Shown in pieces: positions 8,315 through 16,929 of a stretch of 64,000 bases of DNA (position 1 is the stretch's first letter; each line of letters opens with the position of its first letter). Source of the stretch: Hyphomicrobium sp. 12-62-95 (GTDB lineage: Bacteria; Pseudomonadota; Alphaproteobacteria; Rhizobiales; Hyphomicrobiaceae); NCBI GenBank assembly GCA_002279935.1, contig NCCZ01000015.1:62001-126000 (forward strand). The letters run 5' to 3'. Both the position numbers and the translations under genes were made by a program. The notes below the pieces were generated by a model. That model had not been told where the DNA came from, ran no database searches, and saw only the letters and a program-made list of their open reading frames with translations.

Positions 8315-10006
8315 ATGGCCCGGCTGTCGCGTCCGCTCGACGCGCTGAAAGAGAAATACGACGTCGTCGTGATTGGTTCCGGCTACGGCGGCGGCGTCGC
8401 AGCCTCCCACCTCGCGCGCGCCGGCAAATCGGTCGCCGTGCTTGAGCGCGGCCGCGAAGTCCTAACCGGCGGCTTCCCTGCCAAATTCCCCGACCTCAAA
8501 AACGATTTCCAGGTCCAGGGCAAATCCTTCAAAACCGGCTCCGACACAGCGCTGTTCGACATTCGTCTTGGCGACGACATGCACGTTCTCGTCGGCCGCG
8601 GCCTCGGCGGCGGCTCGCTTGTCAACGCCGGTGTCACGCTGCGCCCTGACCGCCGCGTCTTCGAGGACGAAATCTGGCCCGGCCAGATCCGCCAGGACGG
8701 TGGCCTCGACCGAGGCTACGCCCGCGCCGAGGAATGGCTGCGCCCCGCGAGCGACCCGCGCGCCGCCGAGATGACCAAATACAGCGTGCTCGCCGACGCC
8801 GGCCGCAAACTGGGCAAGCCCCACCTCGTCACGCCGCGCGTCGCCGTCAGCTTCGAAGACAACGTCAACCCCGCCGGCATCGTGCAACCCGCCTGCACCC
8901 GCTGCGGCGACTGCTGCGCCGGCTGCAACGTCGGCGCCAAGAATACCGTCGCCCTCACCTACCTGCCCGACGCCGCCCGCCACGGCGCGGAAATGTTCAC
9001 CGAAATCACCGTCCGCCACATCGCCAAAGCACCAGATGGCAGCTGGCGCGTTCACGCCGCGCCGACGGGCGGCAAAGGCGCGGACATCGTGCTCGAAGCC
9101 GCCATCGTCGTCCTCGCCGCCGGCACGCTGGGCTCCACCGAAATCCTGCTGCGCTCGCGCGAGCAGGGCCTCGCCGTCTCCGAACGCCTCGGCCAACGCT
9201 TCTCCGCCAATGGAGATATCATTGCTTTCGGCTACGGCGCGAAAACACCCGTCAACTCGGTCGGCGTCGGCTATCCGCCCCGCATCGAAGGCATGGAAAT
9301 CGGCGCCTCCGTCACCGGCCAGCTCGAATTCCGCGACGCCGATAATCTCGACAATGAATTGACCGTCCAGGAAGGCGCCGTCCCCTCCGCCGTCGCGCCG
9401 TCGCTGCCCGTCATGTTCCTGCCCAACGGCCGCCTGCTCGGCGCGCTGCAAAGCCTCGTCAGCGGCGTCTACAAAGGCCCGTTCGCCAGCCTGCAAACCT
9501 ACTTCGCGGTTTCGCACGACAGCGCGTCCGGCGTTTTCCGCCTCGATGGCGACAAGCTCGCCCTCGCTTGGAAAGACGCCGCCAAGGAGCCCTGCTACGA
9601 ACGCCTCGATGCAGCCCTCCGCGCCGTCGTCGAAAGTGCCGGCGGCGACTACGTGAAAAATCCGCTCGCCGGCACCGTCATGGGCCACCAGCCGGCCACC
9701 GCTCACCCGCTCGGCGGCTGCGCCATGGGCCGCGAAGCCACCGACGGCGTCGTCAATCACAAGTCGGAAGTCTTCGACACGAGCGCGGGACGCGGCTCCA
9801 CCGCTGTTCACGACGGCCTCTACGTCATCGACGGCTCGATCATCCCCCGCTCCCTCGGCGTCAACCCGCTCTTCACAATCACCGCTCTGTCAGAGCGCGC
9901 GCTCGCGCACATGCTCGCCGACCGCCGCCTCTCCTCCAACGCCCGCCCTCGCCCGGCCCAGCCCATCCCCGCCGCAACACCGGCGGCAGTCGTGGCAGCG
10001 CAATGA
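8315..10006 (+). CDS. GMC-family flavin oxidoreductase, cholesterol oxidase-like
   Basis: 563 residues from the ATG at 8315, which is preceded by GGGGGAG; an in-frame start at 8255 is less likely. The N-terminal Rossmann motif VVVIGSGYGGGVAASHLA binds FAD. The region near residue 190 has a Cys-rich block, PACTRCGDCCAGCNVGAKN, as in the ChoD/'GMC with ferredoxin-like Cys' branch. The GMC C-terminal signatures HPLGGCAMG and YVIDGSIIPRSLGVNPLFTI are present. It probably oxidises an alcohol such as a sterol, hopanoid or polycyclic alcohol, but the substrate is unknown. There is no Tat or Sec signal. It converges on the cfa gene with a 4-bp gap. Confidence 0.88.
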   Translation: MARLSRPLDALKEKYDVVVIGSGYGGGVAASHLARAGKSVAVLERGREVLTGGFPAKFPDLKNDFQVQGKSFKTGSDTALFDIRLGDDMHVLVGRGLGGGSLVNAGVTLRPDRRVFEDEIWPGQIRQDGGLDRGYARAEEWLRPASDPRAAEMTKYSVLADAGRKLGKPHLVTPRVAVSFEDNVNPAGIVQPACTRCGDCCAGCNVGAKNTVALTYLPDAARHGAEMFTEITVRHIAKAPDGSWRVHAAPTGGKGADIVLEAAIVVLAAGTLGSTEILLRSREQGLAVSERLGQRFSANGDIIAFGYGAKTPVNSVGVGYPPRIEGMEIGASVTGQLEFRDADNLDNELTVQEGAVPSAVAPSLPVMFLPNGRLLGALQSLVSGVYKGPFASLQTYFAVSHDSASGVFRLDGDKLALAWKDAAKEPCYERLDAALRAVVESAGGDYVKNPLAGTVMGHQPATAHPLGGCAMGREATDGVVNHKSEVFDTSAGRGSTAVHDGLYVIDGSIIPRSLGVNPLFTITALSERALAHMLADRRLSSNARPRPAQPIPAATPAAVVAAQ

Positions 10007-10010
10007 GCGC

Positions 10011-11261
10011 CTACGTCCCCGCCAATTGAGGAAGGCGCTCGGCTTCGAGGCGCTTGAGATCCCGTTGAATGTCGATCATGTAATCGCGGCGGATGGGAGA
10101 GGCGTCGCGTGTGCGCGAAAGCTGCAGATGGAACACTTCCTGGGCGCCGGTACGAAACATCATTTCGGCGCTGATCAAATAAAATTCCCACATGCGGCAG
10201 AAGCGTTCGTCGTACATGGCCTGGACTTCGGCACGATGCTTTTCAAAGCGCGTGTACCAGTGTTTCAGCGTCATGGCGTAGTGCAGCCGAAGAAACTCGC
10301 AGTCCGTCACCCAAAGGCGATTGCGTTCGACGGCTGGAAAAACTTCCGAAAGAGCGGGTGAGTACGCGCCAGGGAAGATGTACTTGCGCAGCCAGGGGCT
10401 AGCCGTGGAGGGCGGGCTCATGTGGCCGATCGAATGCAGAAGCATCACGCCGTCGTCGGGCATCAGTGTGTTCACATGCGCAAAGAACTCGTCATAGCGC
10501 GGCACCCCGACATGTTCGAACATGCCGACAGACACGAGCCGGTCGAATTTTTGATCAAGCTCGCGGTAGTCCCGCAGCTCGAACCTCACACGGTCTGCAA
10601 CGCCGGCCTTCTGCGCACGCTCTTGCGCCAGTGCGTGCTGCTCTTTCGAGAGCGTCACCCCGAGGACATCGACGTCCTCCATTTGCGCCAGATAAATCGC
10701 CAAGCCACCCCATCCGCTGCCGATGTCGAGAATTTTCTGGCCGGGCTTAAGGCCGAGCTTGGCCGCGATCAGGCGGCACTTCGCCCGCTGAGCCGCCTCC
10801 AGGGTGTCATCGTCGCTCTCGAAATACGCGCATGAGTAAAAGAGCTCCTCATCGAGGAACAGCCGGTAGAGAGCGTTGCCGATATCGTAATGGTGCGCGA
10901 TATTCTGCTGCGCCCGGCCGATCGGGTTGGACTGTTGAAAGCGCTTGAACATTTTGGCGGTGGTGCCGACGGCGCGTTGCACCGGCGTCGGCGGGCGATC
11001 GTTCCGGTTGATCGACATGAGCTCGAGAAACGCGCGCAAACTGGAGCCGGGAAATGTAAGCGTGCCGGCCATGTAGGCTTCGCCGGCTGCAAGTTCAGGA
11101 TTGAACACGAGGGATCGATAGAGCCGAGGATCGGACAGCTTCATCGTGACCGCTGGACCTGGGATCTTGCCTCCAAAACGGTGCGCTCCGCCCGCCGCAT
11201 CCGTGACAATCAGCTCACCGGTGCGGATCATGCGGGTTAGAATAGCCGATAGGGGAAACAT
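10011..11261 (-). CDS. cfa: Cyclopropane-fatty-acyl-phospholipid synthase (SAM-dependent)
   Basis: 416 residues from the ATG at 11261, preceded by GGAG at about 10 nt. A longer frame reaches 11411 but adds 50 residues without family resemblance. Residues 1-110 are the lipid-binding N-terminal domain. The SAM-binding motif LDIGSGWGGLA is at about 178-188, preceded by the HHYDIGNALYRLFLDEELFYSCAYF-type block that is diagnostic of CFA synthases. The enzyme methylenates unsaturated acyl chains of membrane phospholipids. The C-terminal ARD/LRRDYMIDIQRDL tail is also typical of the alphaproteobacterial type. Confidence 0.9.
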   Translation of the reverse strand: MFPLSAILTRMIRTGELIVTDAAGGAHRFGGKIPGPAVTMKLSDPRLYRSLVFNPELAAGEAYMAGTLTFPGSSLRAFLELMSINRNDRPPTPVQRAVGTTAKMFKRFQQSNPIGRAQQNIAHHYDIGNALYRLFLDEELFYSCAYFESDDDTLEAAQRAKCRLIAAKLGLKPGQKILDIGSGWGGLAIYLAQMEDVDVLGVTLSKEQHALAQERAQKAGVADRVRFELRDYRELDQKFDRLVSVGMFEHVGVPRYDEFFAHVNTLMPDDGVMLLHSIGHMSPPSTASPWLRKYIFPGAYSPALSEVFPAVERNRLWVTDCEFLRLHYAMTLKHWYTRFEKHRAEVQAMYDERFCRMWEFYLISAEMMFRTGAQEVFHLQLSRTRDASPIRRDYMIDIQRDLKRLEAERLPQLAGT

Positions 11262-11491
11262 AGCGTCCGCACTCCACGGATGAGGGAAACGACCAGGCCG
11301 ATCAGGCCAAACACTCAAGCGAAGGCTTCGATTGGTTGACTTGGCGGACCGCCATATCACTCCCACTATACTATAAAAGACCCACCGATTTTCCAGTTTG
11401 TCGTGAAACACACCGCCAACCTGCGCCTAGCCAAACGCAAGCAGCCCGGCATCGCTGCCGCGCTGCTCCACAATTCAACTTTTAACCACCG

Positions 11492-12799
11492 TCACACGTC
11501 GAGCGTCTGCTCGCGCTCCCAGTCCGTCAGGTGCGCTGCGTAGTGGTTCCACTCCTGCTGCTTCATCTTGATGTACGCCGCCGAGAATTCCTCGCCGAGC
11601 GCCGCCTTGAGGCCCGTGTCCTTGTCGAAGCCGCGGATCGCATCGAGCATGTTGAGCGGCAGCCGCGGCGCATCCTTCACGGTATGGCCGAGCTGATACA
11701 TGTCGATGTCGTAGCGTGGACCGGGATGCGCATTCGTGTCGATGCCGTCGAGACCAGCCGCAAGAACCACCGCCTGCAACAGATACGGGTTCACCGCGCC
11801 ATCCGGCAGCCGCAATTCGAACCGCCCCTTGCCGGGCACGCGCACCATGTGCGTACGGTTGTTGCCCGTCCACGTGACCGTGTTCGGCGACCACGTCGCG
11901 CCTGAGATCGTGCGCGGCGCGTTGATGCGCTTGTACGAGTTCACCGTCGGGTTGGTGATCGCGGCCATGCCCTCGGCATGCTTCATGATCCCGCCGAGGA
12001 AGTTGTAGCCCTGCGACGACAGCCCCATCTCGTCCGTCTTGTCGAGGAACATGTTCGTCGTGCCGTTCTTGTCCCAGACCGACAAATGCACGTGGCAGCC
12101 GTTACCCGTCAAATTCATGAACGGCTTCGGCATGAACGTCGCGCGCAGCCCATGCTTCTCCGCAATCGACTTGGTCATGAACTTGAAGAACGAATGCCGG
12201 TCCGCCGTGATGAGCGCGTCATCGAAATTCCAGTTCATCTCGAACTGGCCGTTCGCGTCCTCGTGGTCGTTCTGGTAAGCGCCCCAGCCGAGTTCCAGCA
12301 TGTAGTCGCAGATCTCGGAAATAACGTCATAGCGGCGCATCAGCGCTTGCTGATCGTAGCAGGGCTTCGACGCGACATCCCGTCCGTCCGAAATACCCGT
12401 CCCATCGGCGTTGATGAGGAAGTATTCGCACTCCACGCCGGTCCTCATGTAGAGGCCCTTGTCGGCGGCCCGCTTCTGCAGCTTCTTCAAGACGACGCGC
12501 GGCGCTTGCGCCACGTGCTGATCGTCCATCACGCAGTCAGCCGCCACCCACGCCACTTCCTTCTTCCACGGCAGCTGGATCACAGCTGACGCATCCGGCA
12601 TGGCAAACATATCCGGATGCGCCGGCGTCATATCGAGCCATGTCGCAAATCCGGCAAAGCCCGCCCCATCCCGCTCCATCTCGGCAATCGCTTGCGCCGG
12701 AACTAGTTTGGCGCGTTGCATACCGAACAGGTCGGTGAAGGAAATCATGAAGTAGCGAATGCCCTTGTCTTTCGCCAAGGATGAGAGGTCTTGTGTCAT
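11492..12799 (-). CDS. gmaS: Gamma-glutamylmethylamide synthetase (glutamine synthetase type III-like)
   Basis: 435 residues of the GlnT/GmaS branch of glutamine synthetases. It ligates methylamine to glutamate with ATP, giving gamma-glutamylmethylamide. Visible motifs are YFMISFTDLFGMQRAKLVP (N-terminal beta-grasp), a VECEYFL metal site, NGCHVHLSVWD, NSYKRI and FELRLPDGAVNPYLL. The start at ATG 12799 is set by an AAGGA ribosome site 8 nt upstream; a GTG at 12814 would put that site inside the gene. It is last in a leftward operon after mgsABC, which favours the methylamine role over simple ammonia assimilation. Confidence 0.88.
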   Translation of the reverse strand: MTQDLSSLAKDKGIRYFMISFTDLFGMQRAKLVPAQAIAEMERDGAGFAGFATWLDMTPAHPDMFAMPDASAVIQLPWKKEVAWVAADCVMDDQHVAQAPRVVLKKLQKRAADKGLYMRTGVECEYFLINADGTGISDGRDVASKPCYDQQALMRRYDVISEICDYMLELGWGAYQNDHEDANGQFEMNWNFDDALITADRHSFFKFMTKSIAEKHGLRATFMPKPFMNLTGNGCHVHLSVWDKNGTTNMFLDKTDEMGLSSQGYNFLGGIMKHAEGMAAITNPTVNSYKRINAPRTISGATWSPNTVTWTGNNRTHMVRVPGKGRFELRLPDGAVNPYLLQAVVLAAGLDGIDTNAHPGPRYDIDMYQLGHTVKDAPRLPLNMLDAIRGFDKDTGLKAALGEEFSAAYIKMKQQEWNHYAAHLTDWEREQTLDV

Positions 12800-12877
12800 G
12801 TACGTTTCCTTCACTTCTGCGGTCGACGGATAGGATTGCTTATTTTTTTGATTGGTTGAGGCAAAAAGAAAGGGCGG

Positions 12878-14212
12878 TTAGAAACCGCCCCCTCCAAATC
12901 CAGGAATCCAGTTCGTTCCAGCCAGCGGCACGCGCGCCATGGCAGCCGCTTCGATGGTCAGCGCGCACAGATCCTCAGGCTCGAGGTTGTGCACGTGGTT
13001 ATGACCGCAGGCCCGCGCGATGGTCTGCACTTCGAGCGTCATGACCTTCAGATAGTTCGCCAGACGCCGCCCGGCGCGCACGGGATCCAAACGCATCGCC
13101 AATTCCGGATCTTGCGTCGTGATGCCGGCCGGATCGCGCCCTTCATGCCAATCGTCGTAGGCGCCAGCCGTCGTGCCGAGCTTATTGTATTCCTCTTCCA
13201 GCGCCGGGTCGTTGTCGCCCAGCGCCACCAGAGCCGCCGAGCCGATAGCCACCGCATCAGCACCGAGCGCCAACGCCTTCGCGACATCAGCGCCGTTGCG
13301 AATACCGCCCGACACGATCAGTTGCACCTTGCGATGCATCCCCAGATCCTGCAGCGCCTGCACCGCCGTACGAATACACGCCAGAATCGGCTGGCCAACA
13401 TGCTCGATAAACACTTCCTGCGTCGCAGCCGTGCCGCCCTGCATGCCGTCAAGCACGATCACGTCCGCGCCGGCCTTCACCGACAAAGCCACGTCGTAAT
13501 AAGGCCGCGCGCCGCCAATCTTGATGTAGATCGGCTTCTCCCAGTTTGTGATCTCGCGCAACTCGAGGATCTTGATTTCCAGGTCGTCGGGACCCGTCCA
13601 GTCCGGATGCCGGCATGCCGAGCGCTGGTCGATGCCCTTCGGCAGTGTGCGCATCTCAGCCACGCGATCAGAAATCTTCTGGCCAAGTAGCATGCCGCCG
13701 CCGCCGGGTTTCGCACCCTGGCCGACGACCACTTCGATGCAGTCCGCCTTGCGCAGATCATCCGGATTCATGCCGTAACGCGACGGCAGATATTGATAAA
13801 CCAGTGTCTTCGACTGCCCGCGCTCTTCCGGCGTCATGCCGCCGTCGCCCGTCGTCGTCGACGTGCCGGCAATCGTCGCACCGCGCCCCAGCGCTTCCTT
13901 GGCCTGCGCCGAAAGCGACCCGAAGCTCATGCCGGCGATCGTGATCGGCGTCTTCAGTTCGATCGGCTTCTTGGCAAACCGCGTGCCGAGCACAACACTG
14001 GTCCCGCACTTCTCGCGATAGCCTTCCAGCGGATAACGCGACATCGATGCGCCAAGAAACAAGAGGTCGTCGAAATGGGGTACCTTTCGCTTCGCCCCGC
14101 CACCGCGAATATCGTAAATCCCCGTCGCAGCGGCGCGGCGGATTTCCGACATCGTGTAGTCGTCGAGCGTGGCTGACTTACGCGGCGTGGTCGGCGGGTT
14201 GTGATACGACAT
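12878..14212 (-). CDS. mgsC: N-methylglutamate synthase subunit C (FMN/Fe-S glutamate synthase-like)
   Basis: A 444-residue protein homologous to the central FMN-binding domain of glutamate synthase. Motifs include PITIAGMSFGSLS, TSTTTGDGGM, GQGAKPGGGGMLLG, IKIGGARPYYDVA, DGMQGGTAAT and VSGGIRNGADVAKALALGADAVAIG. A Cys-containing segment follows (ARACGHNHVH), but the usual CxxCxxxxxC Fe-S motif is not evident. With MgsA and MgsB it transfers the methylamine moiety of gamma-glutamylmethylamide to 2-oxoglutarate (or glutamate skeleton) to make N-methylglutamate. It overlaps mgsB by 1 bp (TGATG). Alternative name: GlxD-like protein. Confidence 0.87.
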   Translation of the reverse strand: MSYHNPPTTPRKSATLDDYTMSEIRRAAATGIYDIRGGGAKRKVPHFDDLLFLGASMSRYPLEGYREKCGTSVVLGTRFAKKPIELKTPITIAGMSFGSLSAQAKEALGRGATIAGTSTTTGDGGMTPEERGQSKTLVYQYLPSRYGMNPDDLRKADCIEVVVGQGAKPGGGGMLLGQKISDRVAEMRTLPKGIDQRSACRHPDWTGPDDLEIKILELREITNWEKPIYIKIGGARPYYDVALSVKAGADVIVLDGMQGGTAATQEVFIEHVGQPILACIRTAVQALQDLGMHRKVQLIVSGGIRNGADVAKALALGADAVAIGSAALVALGDNDPALEEEYNKLGTTAGAYDDWHEGRDPAGITTQDPELAMRLDPVRAGRRLANYLKVMTLEVQTIARACGHNHVHNLEPEDLCALTIEAAAMARVPLAGTNWIPGFGGGGF

Positions 14213-14898
14213 CAGTATGCATCCGCGTTATCGATGTTGAAATTATAGAGTTTGCGCGCCGAACCGTAGCGCTTGAACTCGCTTGTCTTCACGTCCTTGA
14301 TGCCGGCCTTGTCGAGCAACGTGGCCAGCTGAGCGTGATGCTCAGGCCGCATTTCCTTCTCGATGCAATCCGCACCGAGGCTCTTCACGCTCCCGCGCAC
14401 GAACAGCTTGGCTTCGTAAATGGAATCGCCCAGCGCATCGCCCGCGTCGCCGAGCACCACGAGATGCCCGCTCTGCGCCATGAAGGCCGACATGTGCCCG
14501 ATATTCCCGCGCACCACGATGTCGATCCCCTTCATCGAGATCCCGCAGCGTGACGCCGCATTCCCCTCGATAACGAGCAGTCCGCCGCGCCCGGTCGCGC
14601 CCGCATATTGGCTGGCGTCCCCCTTCACGACGACACTGCCCGACATCATGTTTTCCGCGACGCCCGGCCCCGCCGATCCATGGATCGTGATCGTAGCCTT
14701 CTTGTTCATGCCGCCGCCGTAGTATCCGACGGGTCCGCGCACGGCGACCTTGATCGGCGCATCCACGCCCACCGCTACCGCATGCTGCCCGCGCGGATTG
14801 AGGATTTCCCACTCGGCCTCGTTGGTCCCATCCGACTGCCGATGAAGCTCGGAATTGAGCTCTCGCAACGGTGTGACAGCCAAATCGATCGTGCGCAT
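14212..14898 (-). CDS. mgsB: N-methylglutamate synthase subunit B (GXGXG domain)
   Basis: A 228-residue protein equivalent to the C-terminal GXGXG beta-helix domain of glutamate synthase large subunit. Regularly spaced glycine turns are seen: GYYGGGMNKKATITIHG, GPGVAENMMSG, GDASQYAGATGRGG, GNIGHMSAFMAQSGH and GDAGDALGDSIYEA. In this split enzyme it is thought to hold the ammonia or methylamine tunnel together. mgsA ends 3 bp upstream and mgsC overlaps by 1 bp, so the three subunits are translated together. The GlxC-like proteins of rhizobia are close relatives. Confidence 0.87.
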   Translation of the reverse strand: MRTIDLAVTPLRELNSELHRQSDGTNEAEWEILNPRGQHAVAVGVDAPIKVAVRGPVGYYGGGMNKKATITIHGSAGPGVAENMMSGSVVVKGDASQYAGATGRGGLLVIEGNAASRCGISMKGIDIVVRGNIGHMSAFMAQSGHLVVLGDAGDALGDSIYEAKLFVRGSVKSLGADCIEKEMRPEHHAQLATLLDKAGIKDVKTSEFKRYGSARKLYNFNIDNADAY

Positions 14899-14901
14899 GC
14901 T

Positions 14902-15798
14902 TCACCGCTCCCAGAAATAGACGGTCGCCGGCTCGGGCTCCCAGATCTTCGCTTTATCGATGCCGGGCAGACCGGCAAGCGCCCGGTATTCCGAACCGAA
15001 CGCCACATACTGATCCGTCTCCGCCATCACCGCCGGCTTGCAAGCGATCGGATCGCGGATCACGCCGAAGCCGTTCTTGGTGCCGACGACAAACGTGAAG
15101 AACCCATCGAGATCATCCAGACTCTTCTCCAGCGCCTGGCCGAGGTTCATGCCCTGGTTCATGCGCCACGTGAGATAGGCAGCCGCGACTTCGCTGTCGT
15201 TCTCCGTCTCGAACGTCATCCCGTCGTGCTTCAACTTGCGCTTCAGGCTGTTGTGGTTCGACAGCGACCCGTTGTGCACGAGGCACTGATCGGAGCCCGT
15301 CGAAAACGGATGCGCGCCCATCGTCGTCACGGCGCTCTCGGTGGCCATGCGCGTATGTCCGATAGCATGCGAGCCCGACATCTCCTTTAGATGGAACTGC
15401 TCCGACACGTCCGTCGGCCAGCCCACTTCCTTGTAGATTTCGATCGTCTCACCCGCACTCATGATGCGCACGCCGGGGTGCCCGGCTTTAATCGCCGCGC
15501 GCGCTGCCTCGGCCTTGTCCGCCGGCACCGTCAACACCGCGTGCGTCGACTTGCGCTCGAACTCCACCGGCACGCCGAGCGTCTTTGACAGCGCCGCATC
15601 AAGACCAGCAAAATCTTGGTCCGCGTTAGCTGACTGAACGGTCAGCTTCGCCTTGCCATCTTCAGGCGCCCCGTAAACCGCGAACCCAGCCGAGTCCGGC
15701 CCGCGCTCGCACATCGTTGCCAGCATTTGTGCCGTCAACTCACCGAGCCGCGGCTCCAGCGCTTTGTCCTTGATGAATAATCCTACGATCCCACACAT
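14902..15798 (-). CDS. mgsA: N-methylglutamate synthase subunit A (class II glutamine amidotransferase)
   Basis: 298 residues with an N-terminal-nucleophile amidotransferase fold. MCGIVGLF gives the catalytic Cys2, and CERGPDSAGFAVY, HTRMATESAV and HPFSTGSDQCLVHNGSLSNHN match the glutamine-binding motifs. In the NMG pathway it acts on gamma-glutamylmethylamide, releasing methylamine into the complex. A good ribosome site (GGGAGG) precedes the start. It is the first gene of mgsABC-gmaS, but the operon may start further upstream because 106 bp separates it from the next leftward gene without a clear terminator. Confidence 0.87.
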   Translation of the reverse strand: MCGIVGLFIKDKALEPRLGELTAQMLATMCERGPDSAGFAVYGAPEDGKAKLTVQSANADQDFAGLDAALSKTLGVPVEFERKSTHAVLTVPADKAEAARAAIKAGHPGVRIMSAGETIEIYKEVGWPTDVSEQFHLKEMSGSHAIGHTRMATESAVTTMGAHPFSTGSDQCLVHNGSLSNHNSLKRKLKHDGMTFETENDSEVAAAYLTWRMNQGMNLGQALEKSLDDLDGFFTFVVGTKNGFGVIRDPIACKPAVMAETDQYVAFGSEYRALAGLPGIDKAKIWEPEPATVYFWER

Positions 15799-15904
15799 CG
15801 GGCGCGCCTCCCTGTCAGCGTCTATGATCGAAAGCTAGCAACTTCCCCTTCAAACCTCAACTACCAAGAATACTTTTTTCCTGGGAGTAGAGATCCGATT
15901 GGCT

Positions 15905-16180
15905 TTAAGCCCGTCCGCGCTGCCAGAATTCATACTGGGTGCGCGCCAGCCGGTAGGCGTCCGGAATGGAAATCGCCCAGACGAACAAGCCGAGCGCCGC
16001 CCGGCCAATAAAGGAGTGCTCGGGCGTCGTGGTGTGCCAACTGATCGCCGCGAGGATGAGCGTGAACAGAGCAAAGCCGAACCCACGCTGCGGTTGGCCG
16101 GCAAGCACGTGCCCCCCGCCCGGCATCAAAATGGCAAGCAGCAGCACAAGATAGGGATGCGGAGGCGGGGAACCCTTCAC
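15905..16180 (-). CDS. Small membrane protein of the NMG island, unknown function
   Basis: A 91-residue protein with three hydrophobic stretches: about 10-28 (LVLLLAILMPGGGHVL), 33-50 and 58-76. The first contains a Pro-Gly-Gly-Gly break. The ATG overlaps the stop of the upstream gene by 4 bp (ATGA, 16177-16180), which suggests translational coupling. It resembles small 'PGGGH' membrane proteins of TM2/DUF-type, but I do not recognise a family with certainty. Its place between the permease and mgsA suggests co-expression with methylamine metabolism. Confidence 0.7.
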   Translation of the reverse strand: MKGSPPPHPYLVLLLAILMPGGGHVLAGQPQRGFGFALFTLILAAISWHTTTPEHSFIGRAALGLFVWAISIPDAYRLARTQYEFWQRGRA

Positions 16181-16854
16181 GCGGCGCGCTCCTCGATGGC
16201 AGCTGTCCGCTGTGCCGCCAGCGCCGCCGCATCCCGCAACGTCTGCACGAACACCGGCCGCTCGACCTGGGCCAGATCGAACACGGCCTGCCGCAGCAGA
16301 AGATGTTCGCCCCGCCGGCCCTCAGCCACCTGCCGCACGATCCGAACGCCACGCGCCGTGAGCGTGATCTCCTTGACGCCGGGATCAGCGAGAAGCGATG
16401 CGAAAACTCCACCGAACCGTTGGCAGAGCGCAAAGGCACGCACCCCGTCGCCCCGGATCATAACATCCAGCGGCAGCCCGGCTGGCGGCTCCACCCGCTC
16501 GGGCAACTGATGCGTCCCAGAATAGAATTCATTTCCCGACGGCCGCGCCAGCAACGAGAGCGACGGCGCCCCCGGCATTGCATCAAGCACTGTGACCGAC
16601 AGCCAGAGCTGCGGCAGACGGCGGACAACCATCGTGTCCGGGATAAGGGCCACCTTTACCATATGCCCGAACGCGCGGCCTTCGAGCGCCGGAAACCCGT
16701 CCGCTCCTGCCGTCCAGCGCTCATCGTCGAGCACCCCGCGGCAATCGTCGAGCAGCGCCCGCCGCGCGGCCACCGCCCGGCGGTGATCGCGGATCGCGAT
16801 GTTGGCTACCACCGCAAGAAAGGCGATGAGCCCGAAGAGAAATGCCGCCGTCAT
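16177..16854 (-). CDS. Membrane-anchored protein of the NMG island, unknown function
   Basis: 225 residues. One N-terminal membrane helix (about 3-20, FLFGLIAFLAVVANIAI) is followed by a soluble domain on the cytosolic or periplasmic side with alternating strands (GHMVKVALIPDTMVVRRLPQ, PSLSLLARPSGNEFYSG). Near residue 160 is a GVKEITLTARGVRIVRQV strand pair, and the C-terminus is helical and Ala-rich. I do not recognise the family. It is coupled to the downstream 91-residue membrane protein by a 4-bp overlap and follows the permease by 75 bp. Confidence 0.7.
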   Translation of the reverse strand: MTAAFLFGLIAFLAVVANIAIRDHRRAVAARRALLDDCRGVLDDERWTAGADGFPALEGRAFGHMVKVALIPDTMVVRRLPQLWLSVTVLDAMPGAPSLSLLARPSGNEFYSGTHQLPERVEPPAGLPLDVMIRGDGVRAFALCQRFGGVFASLLADPGVKEITLTARGVRIVRQVAEGRRGEHLLLRQAVFDLAQVERPVFVQTLRDAAALAAQRTAAIEERAA

Positions 16855-16929
16855 GGGTCTTTTCTACGCATGATTGAAATGTTGGCCGCGGCGCGTCTTG
16901 CGTCGCCGCGGCCTATGTCGTGACAGGGA

